Part shown: positions 17,847-26,749 of the stretch, piece after piece
How the letters are laid out: each line of letters begins with the position of its first letter
How positions within the stretch are numbered: the first letter of the stretch is position 1
Assembly: GCF_003634615.1 (NCBI RefSeq)
Contig: NZ_RBKX01000001.1
Span: 2,604,001-2,668,000 of the forward strand
Direction: 5' to 3'
DNA: 64,000 nt
From: Flavobacterium sp. 102
Lineage (GTDB): Bacteria > Bacteroidota > Bacteroidia > Flavobacteriales > Flavobacteriaceae
Made by a program: the position numbers and the translations under genes
The notes under the pieces: generated by a model
The model's input: the letters and a program-made list of their open reading frames with translations, nothing else
What the model was told of the DNA's origin: nothing
The model's database searches: none

Positions 17847-19763
17847 ATGAGTAATTCAATTGCTGAAAATATTGCCAACTTTTTAAAAGAATATCCGCCT
17901 TTTAATTATTTGAGTTATGATGAACTGACTCAAGTTGTAACCAATATTGGCGTTGTCAACTTGGACAAGCACAAAGTTTTATTCAAAATTGATGATAAAT
18001 TACATGATAGTTTTTATGTTGTAGCTTCCGGAGTAATTAATCTTTCTGTGATTGCCGATTCTGAAGAAACTTTATTAAACAAATGTTATCCCGGAGATGT
18101 TTTTGGTCTGCGTCCTTTTTTTGCTAAAAACAATTATATGATGACCGCCAAATCACGTGAAGACAGCATTGTTTATGCTGTTCCTATTAGTGCCTTCAAA
18201 CCTTTTGTGGCACAAAACCCTCAAGTTTTGGACTTTTTATTAGAAAGTTTTGCCACCAATACGCGTAATCCATTTGACAAAGAAAATCGCGGAAAGCTTA
18301 TCACTGACAACGTTTACACTGAAAATCAAACCAACGAAATACAATATTTTCAGTCATTGGCCTATAATAAAACGCCTCTGAAAATTGCCGGAAATGCAGC
18401 TGTGAAAGATGCTGCCCAATTGATGACCGAAAATTTAATCGACAGCGCTATCATTATTGAACAAAATTGCCCTATTGGAATTGTTACTGATACTGATTTC
18501 AGAACCAAAATTGCCAATGGACGCTTCCCTATTTCAACTACTGTAGACAAAATTATGTCGTCGCCAGTAATTACAGTACCTGAAAATGTCTCTGTTGCTG
18601 AAGCCCAATTGTTATTATTGAAATACAATGTCAGTCATTTGTGTGTCACTAATGATGGTTCTGATAAATCTGAAGTAAAAGGTATTATTTCTGAACACGA
18701 CTTAATTGTTGCGCAAGCTAATAATCCTGGCGTTTTAATTAAGGAAATTAAACGTTCCCTATCGCCTAAAGAATTGAAATTGGTCCGTGAAAAACTAACC
18801 GATTTGATTCAATCCTCAATCGCTAAAAATATTCCGCTTCCTCATATTTATAATATTACTGGCGAAATTATCACCGCAATTATAAAACGTTCAGTAGAAT
18901 TGGCAATTCTTGACTTAGGTTCTCCTCCATCGCGATTTGCTTGGTTGAGTATTGGAAGTCAAGGGCGAAAAGAACAACTTTTGTTAACCGACCAAGACAG
19001 TATTCTGATTTTTGAAGATGTAGCACCGGAAAAATACCGTGATGTTAAAGATTATTTCTTGAAATTGTCCAAAAGAACTACAACCATTTTGGAAAAAGTA
19101 GGTTACCAATTTTGTCCAAATGGCCATATGGCGAGCAATATGCTTTGGTGTAAATCATTGAGCGACTGGATGAAACAGTACAATAATTGGATGAAAACAC
19201 CGGGAGAAACTTCCAATGATATCAGTAGTATCTTTTTTGATTTTGAAATTGCTTTTGGTGAAGGAAAAATTGAAGATACTATTGCCGATTTGATCTTTAG
19301 CAATACTAAAAATAATGCGCTGTTCTTTGATTATCTTGGCAATGATGCACTTCGCAAAAATCCACCGCTTAACTTTTTCAAAAAATTTAATTTGGAAGAA
19401 GAAGGTGAAAACAAAGGTAAATTTGATATCAAAAATAGAGCTATCATGCCATTAGTTGATGGTGCTCGACTTTTTGCCATCAGCATGAATTTAAGAGGAA
19501 TCAACAATACTTATTCACGTTTCAAACAATTGGCTTTAATTGATCCTAAATTCTCTGAAATCTATTTGAATTGTGCCGATGCTTTCTTGATATTGTCTAA
19601 ATTTAGAACTTTAGAAGGCTTAAAAAATGACAATTCCGGAGATTTTATCAATATTGAAGAACTTACCAAAGTTGATAAAGAAAAATTAAAAAATGCCTTA
19701 GCTCCAATGAGAGAATTAGAAGAACTGATCAAGGATAAATTTCAATTAACACAATTCTCCTAA
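17847..19763 (+). CDS. cNMP-binding, CBS-pair, DUF294 nucleotidyltransferase-like regulator
   Basis: A 638-residue cytoplasmic signalling protein. Residues about 10-140 form a cyclic-nucleotide-binding domain (GVINLSVIADSEETLLNKCYPGD), 165-300 a CBS pair (PIGIVTDTDFRTKIANG; KGIISEHDLIVAQ), 320-460 the DUF294 nucleotidyltransferase-like domain with SIGSQGRKEQLLLTDQDS, and the rest DUF294_C. The Gly-Ser and Asp-x-Asp pattern of nucleotidyltransferases is present, though transfer activity of the family is not proven. Homologues act with acetate uptake or DnaQ-type proteins. Here the exonuclease-like gene begins 1 bp after this stop, so they are an operon. Confidence 0.92.
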   Translation: MSNSIAENIANFLKEYPPFNYLSYDELTQVVTNIGVVNLDKHKVLFKIDDKLHDSFYVVASGVINLSVIADSEETLLNKCYPGDVFGLRPFFAKNNYMMTAKSREDSIVYAVPISAFKPFVAQNPQVLDFLLESFATNTRNPFDKENRGKLITDNVYTENQTNEIQYFQSLAYNKTPLKIAGNAAVKDAAQLMTENLIDSAIIIEQNCPIGIVTDTDFRTKIANGRFPISTTVDKIMSSPVITVPENVSVAEAQLLLLKYNVSHLCVTNDGSDKSEVKGIISEHDLIVAQANNPGVLIKEIKRSLSPKELKLVREKLTDLIQSSIAKNIPLPHIYNITGEIITAIIKRSVELAILDLGSPPSRFAWLSIGSQGRKEQLLLTDQDSILIFEDVAPEKYRDVKDYFLKLSKRTTTILEKVGYQFCPNGHMASNMLWCKSLSDWMKQYNNWMKTPGETSNDISSIFFDFEIAFGEGKIEDTIADLIFSNTKNNALFFDYLGNDALRKNPPLNFFKKFNLEEEGENKGKFDIKNRAIMPLVDGARLFAISMNLRGINNTYSRFKQLALIDPKFSEIYLNCADAFLILSKFRTLEGLKNDNSGDFINIEELTKVDKEKLKNALAPMRELEELIKDKFQLTQFS

Positions 19764-19764
19764 T

Positions 19765-20361
19765 ATGCTGGGTTGGATTAAAAATATCAATAAAGAATAC
19801 CCCGACTTTTGGAAAACCTACTTGTCAAAGTTTGAAACCAAAACCAATAGGTACGTAATTCTAAACACTGAAACCACCGGTTTAAATCCGAAGAAAGATG
19901 TAATTCTGTCTTTTGGCGCTATCGCTGTGATAAATGATGTGATTAAAATCGGAGACAATTTTGAAGTAGTAATTTTACAATACAAATACTTACATGATAA
20001 TGGCTTGTCCAATGAATTTTTAATCGAAAGTAAGTTGCCTAAACTTTCCGAATATAACGCCATTCAAGCATTAGTAGAATATATTGAAAATGCGGTTTTA
20101 GTGGGGCACCGAATACACTTTGATATCGAACTGATTAATGAAGCGCTCGAGAAAATGGAATGCGGCAAATTGAAAAATGAAGCCTTAGATATTGAAATCA
20201 TGCATCAAAAATTAATGGATATCACTAATAAATCCTTTTCTATAGAGGATTTAGTTAAACACTACAAACTTCCTGTAAATGAGCGAAATTCAGCTTCTGA
20301 TGATGCTTATTCAATTGCTTTATTGTTTTTAAAATTGAAAACAAGATTAGGTTTTAAATAA
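19765..20361 (+). CDS. DnaQ-like 3'-5' exonuclease domain protein, probably inactive
   Basis: A 198-residue DEDDh exonuclease-fold protein. ExoI reads ILNTETTGLNP, where Asn34 replaces the first catalytic Asp. ExoII is VGHRIHFDIELINEAL with its Asp kept. ExoIII reads NSASDDAYS, where Asn175 replaces the catalytic His and Asp180 is kept. Two of the catalytic residues are therefore missing, which suggests loss of nuclease activity and a binding or regulatory role. It is tightly coupled to the DUF294 protein (1-bp gap), as in other bacteria where the two are paired or fused. Confidence 0.88.
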   Translation: MLGWIKNINKEYPDFWKTYLSKFETKTNRYVILNTETTGLNPKKDVILSFGAIAVINDVIKIGDNFEVVILQYKYLHDNGLSNEFLIESKLPKLSEYNAIQALVEYIENAVLVGHRIHFDIELINEALEKMECGKLKNEALDIEIMHQKLMDITNKSFSIEDLVKHYKLPVNERNSASDDAYSIALLFLKLKTRLGFK

Positions 20362-20366
20362 CTAAA

Positions 20367-20390
20367 AAGCCCGTTTGGGGAAACGGGCTT
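20367..20390. terminator. Hairpin terminator between convergent genes
   Basis: A 10-bp stem (AAGCCCGTTT and AAACGGGCTT) with loop GGGG. It has A/T flanks on both sides and could end both the exonuclease operon and the CAP lipoprotein gene. Confidence 0.75.
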
Positions 20391-20427
20391 TAGCGATCTG
20401 TCAAAATCAAACAAAACAATAATCAAA

Positions 20428-20922
20428 CTATTTTTTTATTAACATATTAGTGTAATATTTTCTTCCGGTATCCGGATTTGTTGTAACTGAAATTCCAAAG
20501 TGCGTGTAGTCACCTTCTATGTTAGCTTTGTGTGCCGGACTGTTTAACCAAGCCGCAAATGCACTTTCCGGAGTTTGATAATTATAGGCAATATTCTCGC
20601 CTACTCTTTCTGCTCCTAATACTCTGATTAAGTTGTCTGATCGTTGCTGAAAATAATCGTGATTAAACACATTTTTTTCAATCATGTAATAATTGTGCTC
20701 TTCTGATTTGTAAGAGATGTGATTGATTACTTGAAGGGTGTTTAATCCAAGGCTCTCGCGGTAGTCGTTAATTAGCGTAACTAATTTTAACTCATTCTCG
20801 TTGTAATTGTAGGTAGTTACAACTTGTTTGTCTTCTGTTGTTCCTTCTGAGTCAGAAGAACAAGACACCATAGTGAACACGATTGCTAGCGGCAACAATG
20901 CTCTAAACATTTTTGCTTTCAT
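20428..20922 (-). CDS. CAP-domain (SCP-like) lipoprotein
   Basis: A 164-residue lipoprotein with a signal peptide and lipobox (FTMVSCSSDS) followed by a Ser/Thr/acidic linker and a CAP domain. CAP motifs GENIAYN and WLNSPAHKANI are present, with a His in HNYY and in the SPAH segment. CAP proteins often bind lipids or glycans and some act as peptidases; the role here is unknown. The upstream region holds two exact 34-bp repeats that look like an operator pair. Confidence 0.9.
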   Translation of the reverse strand: MKAKMFRALLPLAIVFTMVSCSSDSEGTTEDKQVVTTYNYNENELKLVTLINDYRESLGLNTLQVINHISYKSEEHNYYMIEKNVFNHDYFQQRSDNLIRVLGAERVGENIAYNYQTPESAFAAWLNSPAHKANIEGDYTHFGISVTTNPDTGRKYYTNMLIKK

Positions 20923-20936
20923 AGTAGTAGGTTAAG

Positions 20937-21022
20937 TTTTAATAAAGTAGATGTGGGGCAAACACTTTATTCGATTAATTTTGACAGGTTTTAATAAAGT
21001 AGATGTGGGGCAAACACTTTAT
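20937..21022. repeat. Two exact 34-bp repeats with inverted arms upstream of the CAP gene
   Basis: Copies at 20937-20970 and 20989-21022 are identical, with starts 52 bp apart. Each contains inverted arms ATAAAGT and ACTTTAT around a 15-bp G-rich centre. Fifty-two base pairs is close to five helical turns, so both would face the same side of the DNA. The 322-bp gap 20923-21244 holds this pair and the pdxH terminator and nothing else recognisable. Confidence 0.85.
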
Positions 21023-21194
21023 AGATTTTGTTTTTTAAGAACGTATTGTTTTATTTTCTTGAACAATATTAGCAAAAACACCGATTAAAATACAAATAAA
21101 ATCGTTGAAATACACTATTATATAAATTTAATAAGATATTTTCTTACTATTATGCATTTCGTCGATGATTTATATCGATGTGGACAAAACTAAA

Positions 21195-21216
21195 AAACCA
21201 CTCCGAAGAGTGGTTT
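21195..21216 (-). terminator. Intrinsic terminator of pdxH
   Basis: A 9-bp stem (AAACCACTC and GAGTGGTTT) with loop CGAA, followed by T on the minus strand, 28 bp after the pdxH stop. Confidence 0.88.
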
Positions 21217-21244
21217 ACATAATTTTCAACATTATTTATATCAT

Positions 21245-21889
21245 TTAAGGAGAAAGCCTGTTGATTTCCCAAACATAGTTCTCTTTTAGTTTATATCTTA
21301 TTCTGTCGTGCAACCTATTTGGTCTGCCTTGCCAAAACTCAACCTCTATTGGACGAACCATAAATCCACCCCAAAAATTAGGTCGTGGAATTGGTTTTCC
21401 TTCGTATTCCTTTTCGAGTTCCTTTAATTTGTTGTCTAAATAGTCTCTTGACGGTATGGTTTCGCTTTGTGCTGAAACTATGGCGCCTAACTTACTTCCA
21501 TCGGGTCTTGAATCAAAATAATTGTCGGAAATGATATCGGAAGTTTTCTCGGCAATTCCTTTTATAATAACTTGTCGTTCCAGGCTTTGCCAAAAGAAAG
21601 ACAAACAAATATTAGGATTATTGAGGATGGCTTTGCCTTTTTCAGAATTGTAATTGGTATAGAAAATGAATCCTTCTTCGGTGAATTTTTTCAGTAGCAC
21701 TACTCTACTCTTTGGAAACCCGTCTAAGCCTATGCTGGCTACTGTCATGGCATTGACTTCTTCTACGCCTCCAAATTCTTCCATTTCGTAAAACCATTTG
21801 TGGAAAAGATTGATAGGATCTTCGGGAATGTTGGTTTCCAGTAGTTCGCTCTTCTCGTATGATTTTCTGTAGTTGCTTAAGTCTTTCAT
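21245..21889 (-). CDS. pdxH: Pyridoxamine 5'-phosphate oxidase
   Basis: A 214-residue FMN enzyme that oxidises pyridoxamine or pyridoxine phosphate to pyridoxal phosphate, the last step of vitamin B6 supply and salvage. Motifs include SRVVLLKKF, FYTNYNSEKGKAI and the C-terminal signature FWQGRPNRLHDR, all intact. Length is normal. It is monocistronic, with a terminator just downstream. The start is preceded by dispersed short repeats rather than a clear promoter. Confidence 0.97.
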   Translation of the reverse strand: MKDLSNYRKSYEKSELLETNIPEDPINLFHKWFYEMEEFGGVEEVNAMTVASIGLDGFPKSRVVLLKKFTEEGFIFYTNYNSEKGKAILNNPNICLSFFWQSLERQVIIKGIAEKTSDIISDNYFDSRPDGSKLGAIVSAQSETIPSRDYLDNKLKELEKEYEGKPIPRPNFWGGFMVRPIEVEFWQGRPNRLHDRIRYKLKENYVWEINRLSP

Positions 21890-21973
21890 AGTGGCAATAG
21901 TTTGAAGTTGCTAAGTTACTAAGTTTTCAGATTAAAAATGGATTCCTTTTTAGCCCTGATGGAAATGGAAATC

Positions 21974-22017
21974 TTTTTGTTTTGTCCTTCGACAAGCTCA
22001 GGATGACAAAACAAAAA
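21974..22017. repeat. Dispersed hairpin element, copy 1
   Basis: Inverted 13-bp arms (TTTTTGTTTTGTC and its complement) enclose an 18-nt loop with the core CTTCGACAAGCTCAGGAT. A related palindrome CCCCGAA-GT-TTCGGGG follows at 22042-22057. The core matches elements at 41411-41450 and 62087-62149. Confidence 0.75.
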
Positions 22018-22088
22018 ATTGTAATGGACAGCAGGAATTGCCCCCGAAGTTTCGGGGCCGATAAATCCCGAACCATTCGCTCCTAACC

Positions 22089-22997
22089 TTAATCAAAGTC
22101 AAATACTTTCCCGTCATCGCCTAACAGTACATTGGGAAAAATGGTCTCTGCTTCTTCTTTAAACAACTCTATACTGCTGTAACGCGTGCTGTAATGTCCG
22201 AGCAGTAATTGTTTGACGTTGGCCAACTTGGCAATGGCTGCCGCTTCTTTAGCCGTACTATGCATGGTTTTTTCGGCTTTGTCAGCCTCGGATTCGAGAA
22301 AAGTGGCTTCATGGTACAAAACATCTACGTCTTGAATCAATGGGATAATGCTTTCATCATAGATTGTATCGCTGCAAAACGCGTAGCTTTTGGTTGGTTC
22401 CGGGTCGAATGTCAATTCGGTATTAGGAATTACGGTTCCGTTGTCTAAAGTAATATCGCCGCCGTATTTTATTTTTCTGTAGTAAACCGTATCGATGTTA
22501 TAATTCTCTACCGCTTCGATATTGAGTTTGCGTTCTTTGGGTTTTTCCTGGAACAAATAACCATTGGTATAAACGCGGTGTTTTAGCGGAATGGTTTTGA
22601 CGATTACTTTTTCATCTTCAAAAACGACTTCACTTTCTTTAGACTCTAATTCGTGAAAATACAAATTGTAACCGGTATACGAATTAGAATAACGCAATTG
22701 TAACAAAATAATTTCTTTGATTCCTTTTGGTCCGTAAACATGCAAATCAGTTTTGCGATTCAATAACATAAAGGTAGAAATCAATCCGACGAGTCCATAA
22801 AAATGGTCACCATGCAAATGCGAAATAAAGATGTGGTTGATTTTGGAAAACTTGAGTTTGTTTTTACGCAGTTGCACTTGTGTTCCTTCGCCGCAATCAA
22901 TCAAAAACATTCGGTTGCGAATTTCCAGTATTTGTGCGGTTGGATTGGTTATCGTTCTTGGTGTGGCTGCGTAGCAACCCAATATGGTTAATTTCAT
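22089..22997 (-). CDS. rnz: Ribonuclease Z
   Basis: A 302-residue metallo-beta-lactamase-fold endonuclease that trims tRNA 3' ends. Motifs include the zinc-binding HLHGDHFYGL, the SDTIYDE Asp, HEATFL, HSTAKEAA and the final His in LLGHYSTRY. All metal ligands are present. A 110-residue protein is encoded 6 bp upstream in the same operon. Length matches the short bacterial form. Confidence 0.97.
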   Translation of the reverse strand: MKLTILGCYAATPRTITNPTAQILEIRNRMFLIDCGEGTQVQLRKNKLKFSKINHIFISHLHGDHFYGLVGLISTFMLLNRKTDLHVYGPKGIKEIILLQLRYSNSYTGYNLYFHELESKESEVVFEDEKVIVKTIPLKHRVYTNGYLFQEKPKERKLNIEAVENYNIDTVYYRKIKYGGDITLDNGTVIPNTELTFDPEPTKSYAFCSDTIYDESIIPLIQDVDVLYHEATFLESEADKAEKTMHSTAKEAAAIAKLANVKQLLLGHYSTRYSSIELFKEEAETIFPNVLLGDDGKVFDFD

Positions 22998-23003
22998 AAT
23001 GGT

Positions 23004-23336
23004 TTAAAATCCTAAATCGCGCTCAATTTCTTCCATTTCTATAATGTCGTGAGCTTCTAAAAGCGTTGGCACCAAGATGATATTTTTGGGCACCGCATTG
23101 AAGTTAACATTATCAGCTACAAGCACTATGGACTTCTTTTGTTTTTTGTGGCTTTTGATGAGTTCTGTGAATGACTTTACGTCTTCCATTTTTAAATTCT
23201 TATCGTGCGTCAAATCTAAAATAAGATTGGTGTTTTTATAACTGTTGTATTCATGAGTGAATTTGGTTAAAAACGCTTCGGTTTGCCCTAGAGTATCTTT
23301 AATAATAGTAGTGTGGCCTTTTTGTTCGACTTTCAT
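23004..23336 (-). CDS. STAS-like small protein cotranscribed with rnz
   Basis: A 110-residue protein with alternating strands and helices (NLILDLTHDKNLKMEDVKSF, SIVLVADNVNF) resembling a STAS or anti-sigma-antagonist-like fold. Database entries sometimes call it ribonuclease Z because of its fixed position 6 bp before rnz, but it has no metallo-beta-lactamase motif. It may regulate or partner RNase Z; this is inference. Confidence 0.78.
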   Translation of the reverse strand: MKVEQKGHTTIIKDTLGQTEAFLTKFTHEYNSYKNTNLILDLTHDKNLKMEDVKSFTELIKSHKKQKKSIVLVADNVNFNAVPKNIILVPTLLEAHDIIEMEEIERDLGF

Positions 23337-23637
23337 TGGTGAAGTAAATAATTTAATACGAAGCTAATTTAGGAAGTTTTTACCATTTTTTGGCTATTGT
23401 GCAAAGGTTTGTGATTTGGATGTTGTAGTTCATAGAAATTTTTGGCTTTTCATCGGTGAAATACCTGTTTTTTTAACATTTTCTAGACTAACGGCACGAT
23501 AAAAACGCCGAAAACCCTTGAATTCATTGATTTTGTCGATTAAACGACTTTTGAGGTTAGTTATCGAAAAAATTTCGGTTGCGAATAGTCTTGAAGTAGT
23601 TTTGACCCAGAAATCAGAAACAAATTAAAACACACTT
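23337..23637. other. Non-coding gap between divergent genes
   Basis: A 301-bp AT-rich gap between the STAS-like gene and a small secreted-protein gene. It contains short inverted segments (for example GGCACGATAAAAACGCCG) but no clear promoter match, repeat or RNA fold that I can support. Confidence 0.4.
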
Positions 23638-24009
23638 ATGAAAACAACAAATAACAGAATAGCTCAAAAAAATGTAACCAACGTTAGATTATTTGTTTTA
23701 TTCGTTTTATTGGTTTTGTCAAGCAATGGTGTTTTTGGTCAAGAAGTTAAAGTTGCAACCGTAACAAACACAACTTCAACTGAAGTTTCAATCGCTAAAA
23801 ATGATTCAATTGTTATCGCTAAAGAAACTACAATTGCTTCAATGGATTTCGCAGTATGGTTTATGGGAACTAACAAAACTACTACCGGTAGTAAATCAAA
23901 TGTTAGCTTCAGCAAAAAAGCCTTAATCAACTCTGGTATCAATACTAACAGCGTTTTAATCAGATCGCTTTTGAAAAAAGTTAGTACTTCTGAAAGCAGC
24001 GTTGCCTAA
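23638..24009 (+). CDS. Small secreted protein of unknown function
   Basis: A 123-residue protein with an unusually long N-terminal region followed by a signal peptide (LFVLFVLLVLSSNGVFGQ). The mature part is Ser/Thr/Lys rich and has no recognised domain. It is followed by a bidirectional hairpin terminator. No neighbour suggests a function. Confidence 0.7.
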   Translation: MKTTNNRIAQKNVTNVRLFVLFVLLVLSSNGVFGQEVKVATVTNTTSTEVSIAKNDSIVIAKETTIASMDFAVWFMGTNKTTTGSKSNVSFSKKALINSGINTNSVLIRSLLKKVSTSESSVA

Positions 24010-24060
24010 TTAAATTTTAAGTTAAGTTTGGATTAAATATAATTGGTTAGTTTTAAAAGA

Positions 24061-24084
24061 AAAGTCCCGATGCCACGGGACTTT
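24061..24084. terminator. Bidirectional terminator
   Basis: A 9-bp stem (AAAGTCCCG and CGGGACTTT) with loop ATGCCA and a T run on the plus strand. It ends the secreted-protein gene and lies against the stop of the convergent Smr gene. Confidence 0.88.
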
Positions 24085-24086
24085 TT

Positions 24087-24629
24087 TTATTTTACATTCT
24101 GCTTGAAGTAAACTTCTGTAGCACCGGAACCATACTTCTGGAAATTGGCATCCTGAAAGCTTATGTTATCATAGCGGCCGAGCATAAAATCGAGTTCCGA
24201 TTTTAAAATGCCTTCGCCTACGCCGTGAATAAAGACGATTTTGGGTATTCTGTTTCGAATAGCAAACTCGATGTGACGTTTAGCAGTTTCAGTTTGAATG
24301 GTCAATATATCGTAGTTACTTAATGATTTATGGTTTTTAACCAACTTTTCAATGTGTAAATCAAAATCGGGAACCGGAATTTCCTTTTTAGACTTTTTCT
24401 CTGTGTTGGTATAATTGGGTTTAGGAATTTCTTTTTCCGCTATAACCTGACTTTTATTAAAACTGAAATTCATGTCATTGGTATTCCCAATCTTGATTAG
24501 CTCGTTACTTTTAAAAGTCAAATTAAAACCATCGGTAGTTTCAATAGTCACTTCGTTGCCTTGTACATCAACGACAACGCCATCAATGGCATCATCTAAT
24601 ACTGAAACTTTATCGCCTTTAGTTATCAT
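24087..24629 (-). CDS. Smr-domain (MutS2-like) protein
   Basis: A 180-residue protein. The N-terminal part is a KOW/SH3-like barrel (GDKVSVLDDAIDGVVVDV) and the C-terminal part is an Smr domain with FIHGVGEGILKSELDFML. Smr domains have nicking or RNA-cleaving activity, and the HGxGxG motif is intact. It lacks the MutS ATPase, so it is a stand-alone Smr protein. It overlaps the upstream 61-codon gene by 11 bp, so translation is coupled. Confidence 0.9.
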   Translation of the reverse strand: MITKGDKVSVLDDAIDGVVVDVQGNEVTIETTDGFNLTFKSNELIKIGNTNDMNFSFNKSQVIAEKEIPKPNYTNTEKKSKKEIPVPDFDLHIEKLVKNHKSLSNYDILTIQTETAKRHIEFAIRNRIPKIVFIHGVGEGILKSELDFMLGRYDNISFQDANFQKYGSGATEVYFKQNVK

Positions 24630-24804
24630 TTTCTTCTTCTGTTTCTGAGTGTTTACTTGGTGTTTTGGCGCTTAATCGCATCATACCATACATAAAGATG
24701 ACAATGGCTACAATCATGATGTAGAGATTGGGTTGGGCTTTGCTTTGTTCGTATAAACCAATGCCTATCGCCACTATCATTAACGGAAGTACTATTTTTT
24801 TCAT
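24619..24804 (-). CDS. Small two-helix membrane protein
   Basis: A 61-residue protein with two membrane helices (IVLPLMIVAIGIGLYEQ and LYIMIVAIVIFMYGMMRL) and a polar C-terminal tail. Overlaps the Smr gene by 11 bp, supporting it as a real gene. Function unknown. Confidence 0.7.
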   Translation of the reverse strand: MKKIVLPLMIVAIGIGLYEQSKAQPNLYIMIVAIVIFMYGMMRLSAKTPSKHSETEEENDN

Positions 24805-24818
24805 TTACCAAAAATAAA

Positions 24819-24843
24819 AAAACCGACTGAAATAGTCGGTTTT
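24819..24843 (-). terminator. Terminator of the DUF5362 gene
   Basis: A 10-bp stem (AAAACCGACT and AGTCGGTTTT) with loop GAAAT, then a T run on the minus strand. It separates the DUF5362 gene from the Smr operon. Confidence 0.87.
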
Positions 24844-24866
24844 AAATAAGTATATTTTGTAATTAA

Positions 24867-25322
24867 TTATAATCCACTCGCCATACTTGCAGCAAATATA
24901 AATCCAACAATAATCGCTAAAACATATAATGACAAAACAACAATAGTCATAATTCCCAAAAACTTATGGTGTGATTTTAAGTTCACTAATCCTTCAGCAA
25001 TCATCTCATCATTGTTAAATGACAAACCTTCTTTTATACCTTTTGAATATTTGTATAAATAAAGAATGGGGAAAAAATAAATAGCCGCCATCACCAAATA
25101 CATAATGCCAATATAATTTTTTATGGCTGCAAGCGGATTGTAAGCTCCGAAAGCAGCTTCATCAGGAATTGCAGCAAAAGTAATGGTCATGAATATACCT
25201 CCTAAAAGCATTAGGCCAATAAAAATAAATCCTACGATTGATAAAAACATAGTCCATTTAGCGCTTTCTCTCAACGAATCAATAGCTAAATCATTTAATG
25301 TCAAATTGTTTTGGTTTTCCAT
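24867..25322 (-). CDS. DUF5362 membrane protein
   Basis: A 151-residue protein with four membrane helices. The start MENQNNLTLNDLAIDSLRES followed by AKWTMFLSIVGFIFIGLM is characteristic of DUF5362 in Bacteroidota. No enzymatic motif. It stands alone with its own terminator, downstream of rocD by 42 bp. Confidence 0.85.
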   Translation of the reverse strand: MENQNNLTLNDLAIDSLRESAKWTMFLSIVGFIFIGLMLLGGIFMTITFAAIPDEAAFGAYNPLAAIKNYIGIMYLVMAAIYFFPILYLYKYSKGIKEGLSFNNDEMIAEGLVNLKSHHKFLGIMTIVVLSLYVLAIIVGFIFAASMASGL

Positions 25323-25364
25323 AATTAAAAGTTTTTTTGGTTGGTTTATAAATTGGTTAATTGA

Positions 25365-26609
25365 CTATTTTTCAAATTGTTTTAAAGTATTGATAATGAT
25401 AGCAACACAATCTAACAATTGTTCTTCCGTCATTACCAATGGTGGTGCAAAACGAATGATATTGCCATGCGTTGGTTTGGCTAACAAACCGTTTTCAGCC
25501 AATTTCATACAGATATTCCAAGCCGTATCGCTTTCCTCAGTGTCGTTAATCACTACAGCATTTAGCAAACCTTTTCCACGTACTAATGTAGCAATAGAAG
25601 AAGTTTTGATATACTTTGCCAGTTCCGAACGGAAAATTTTACCTAAACGTTCCGCATTTTCGGCCAGTTTTTCATCGGTCACTACTTCTAAAGCGGCAAT
25701 CGCTACCGCAGCGGCGACAGGATTTCCACCAAAGGTTGAACCGTGTTGTCCCGGTTTAATCACATTCATAATAGCATCATTAGCCAAAACTGCTGACACT
25801 GGATAAACGCCGCCAGAAATGGCTTTGCCTAAAACCAAAATATCCGGTTGTACATTTTCGTGGTGAACGGCTAATAATTTTCCGGTACGCGCAATTCCGG
25901 TTTGTACTTCGTCTGCAATGAACAAAACATTATGGTCTTCGCACAAAGATTTGGCTTTCGCCAAATAACCTTCGCTTGGTACGTAAACGCCTGCTTCACC
26001 TTGAATGGGTTCAACTAGAAAACCGGCAATATTCTTAGATGACGTAATCGCTTTTTCCAAAGCCTCTATATCGTCATAAGCTATTTTGATAAATCCGGCC
26101 GTGTATGGTCCGAAGTTTTTGCGTGCATTTTCATCGTTAGAGAATGAAATAATCGTCGTAGTTCTTCCGTGGAAGTTACCGTCGCAAACAATGATTTGCG
26201 CTTCATTTTCTGGAATTCCTTTTTTCTCGTAAGCCCATTTTCTACACAATTTCAAAGCGGTTTCCACTGCTTCGGCACCGGTATTCATGGGTAATACTTT
26301 ATCAAAACCAAAATACTTGGTAATGAATTCTTCGTAAACGCCTAATTTGTCGTTGTAAAAAGCACGCGAAGTCAAAGTTAAAGTTTGTGCTTGTTCCATC
26401 ATGGCACCCACAATTTTCGGGTGACAATGACCTTGGTTAACGGCAGAATAAGCCGAAAGAAAATCATAATACTTTTTGCCTTCTACATCCCAAACATAAA
26501 CACCTTCTCCTCTATTCAGCACCACCGGTAACGGATGATAATTGTGGGCTCCATACTTGTTTTCTAAGCTAATGGCATCGGCTGAAGTTAATTTTTCTAA
26601 AACTGACAT
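25365..26609 (-). CDS. rocD: Ornithine--oxo-acid aminotransferase
   Basis: A 414-residue class III PLP aminotransferase that converts ornithine and 2-oxoglutarate to glutamate semialdehyde and glutamate, linking arginine and proline metabolism. The PLP Lys is in [14 protein letters not shown], the Asp before it in [14 protein letters not shown], and the substrate loop [13 protein letters not shown] is intact. The N-terminal [16 protein letters not shown] is typical of RocD and not of acetylornithine enzymes. Confidence 0.96.
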   Translation of the reverse strand: MSVLEKLTSADAISLENKYGAHNYHPLPVVLNRGEGVYVWDVEGKKYYDFLSAYSAVNQGHCHPKIVGAMMEQAQTLTLTSRAFYNDKLGVYEEFITKYFGFDKVLPMNTGAEAVETALKLCRKWAYEKKGIPENEAQIIVCDGNFHGRTTTIISFSNDENARKNFGPYTAGFIKIAYDDIEALEKAITSSKNIAGFLVEPIQGEAGVYVPSEGYLAKAKSLCEDHNVLFIADEVQTGIARTGKLLAVHHENVQPDILVLGKAISGGVYPVSAVLANDAIMNVIKPGQHGSTFGGNPVAAAVAIAALEVVTDEKLAENAERLGKIFRSELAKYIKTSSIATLVRGKGLLNAVVINDTEESDTAWNICMKLAENGLLAKPTHGNIIRFAPPLVMTEEQLLDCVAIIINTLKQFEK

Positions 26610-26672
26610 TGTTGTTGTAATTTAAATTCTGTAATATCAATTCCTTCTTTTGGAGAGAAATCATCCATAAAG

Positions 26673-26680
26673 CAAAAGTA
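26673..26680 (-). promoter_or_regulatory. -7 box upstream of rocD
   Basis: TACTTTTG on the minus strand, 63 bp before the rocD start. No TTG sits at the expected spacing. A 17-bp direct repeat (26691-26707 and 26716-26732) lies just upstream. Confidence 0.35.
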
Positions 26681-26749
26681 TAAAAAGATTGTTAGACTTC
26701 TTAGATTATTAGAAAGTTAGACTTCTTAGATTTTCACCAAACAACTCAA

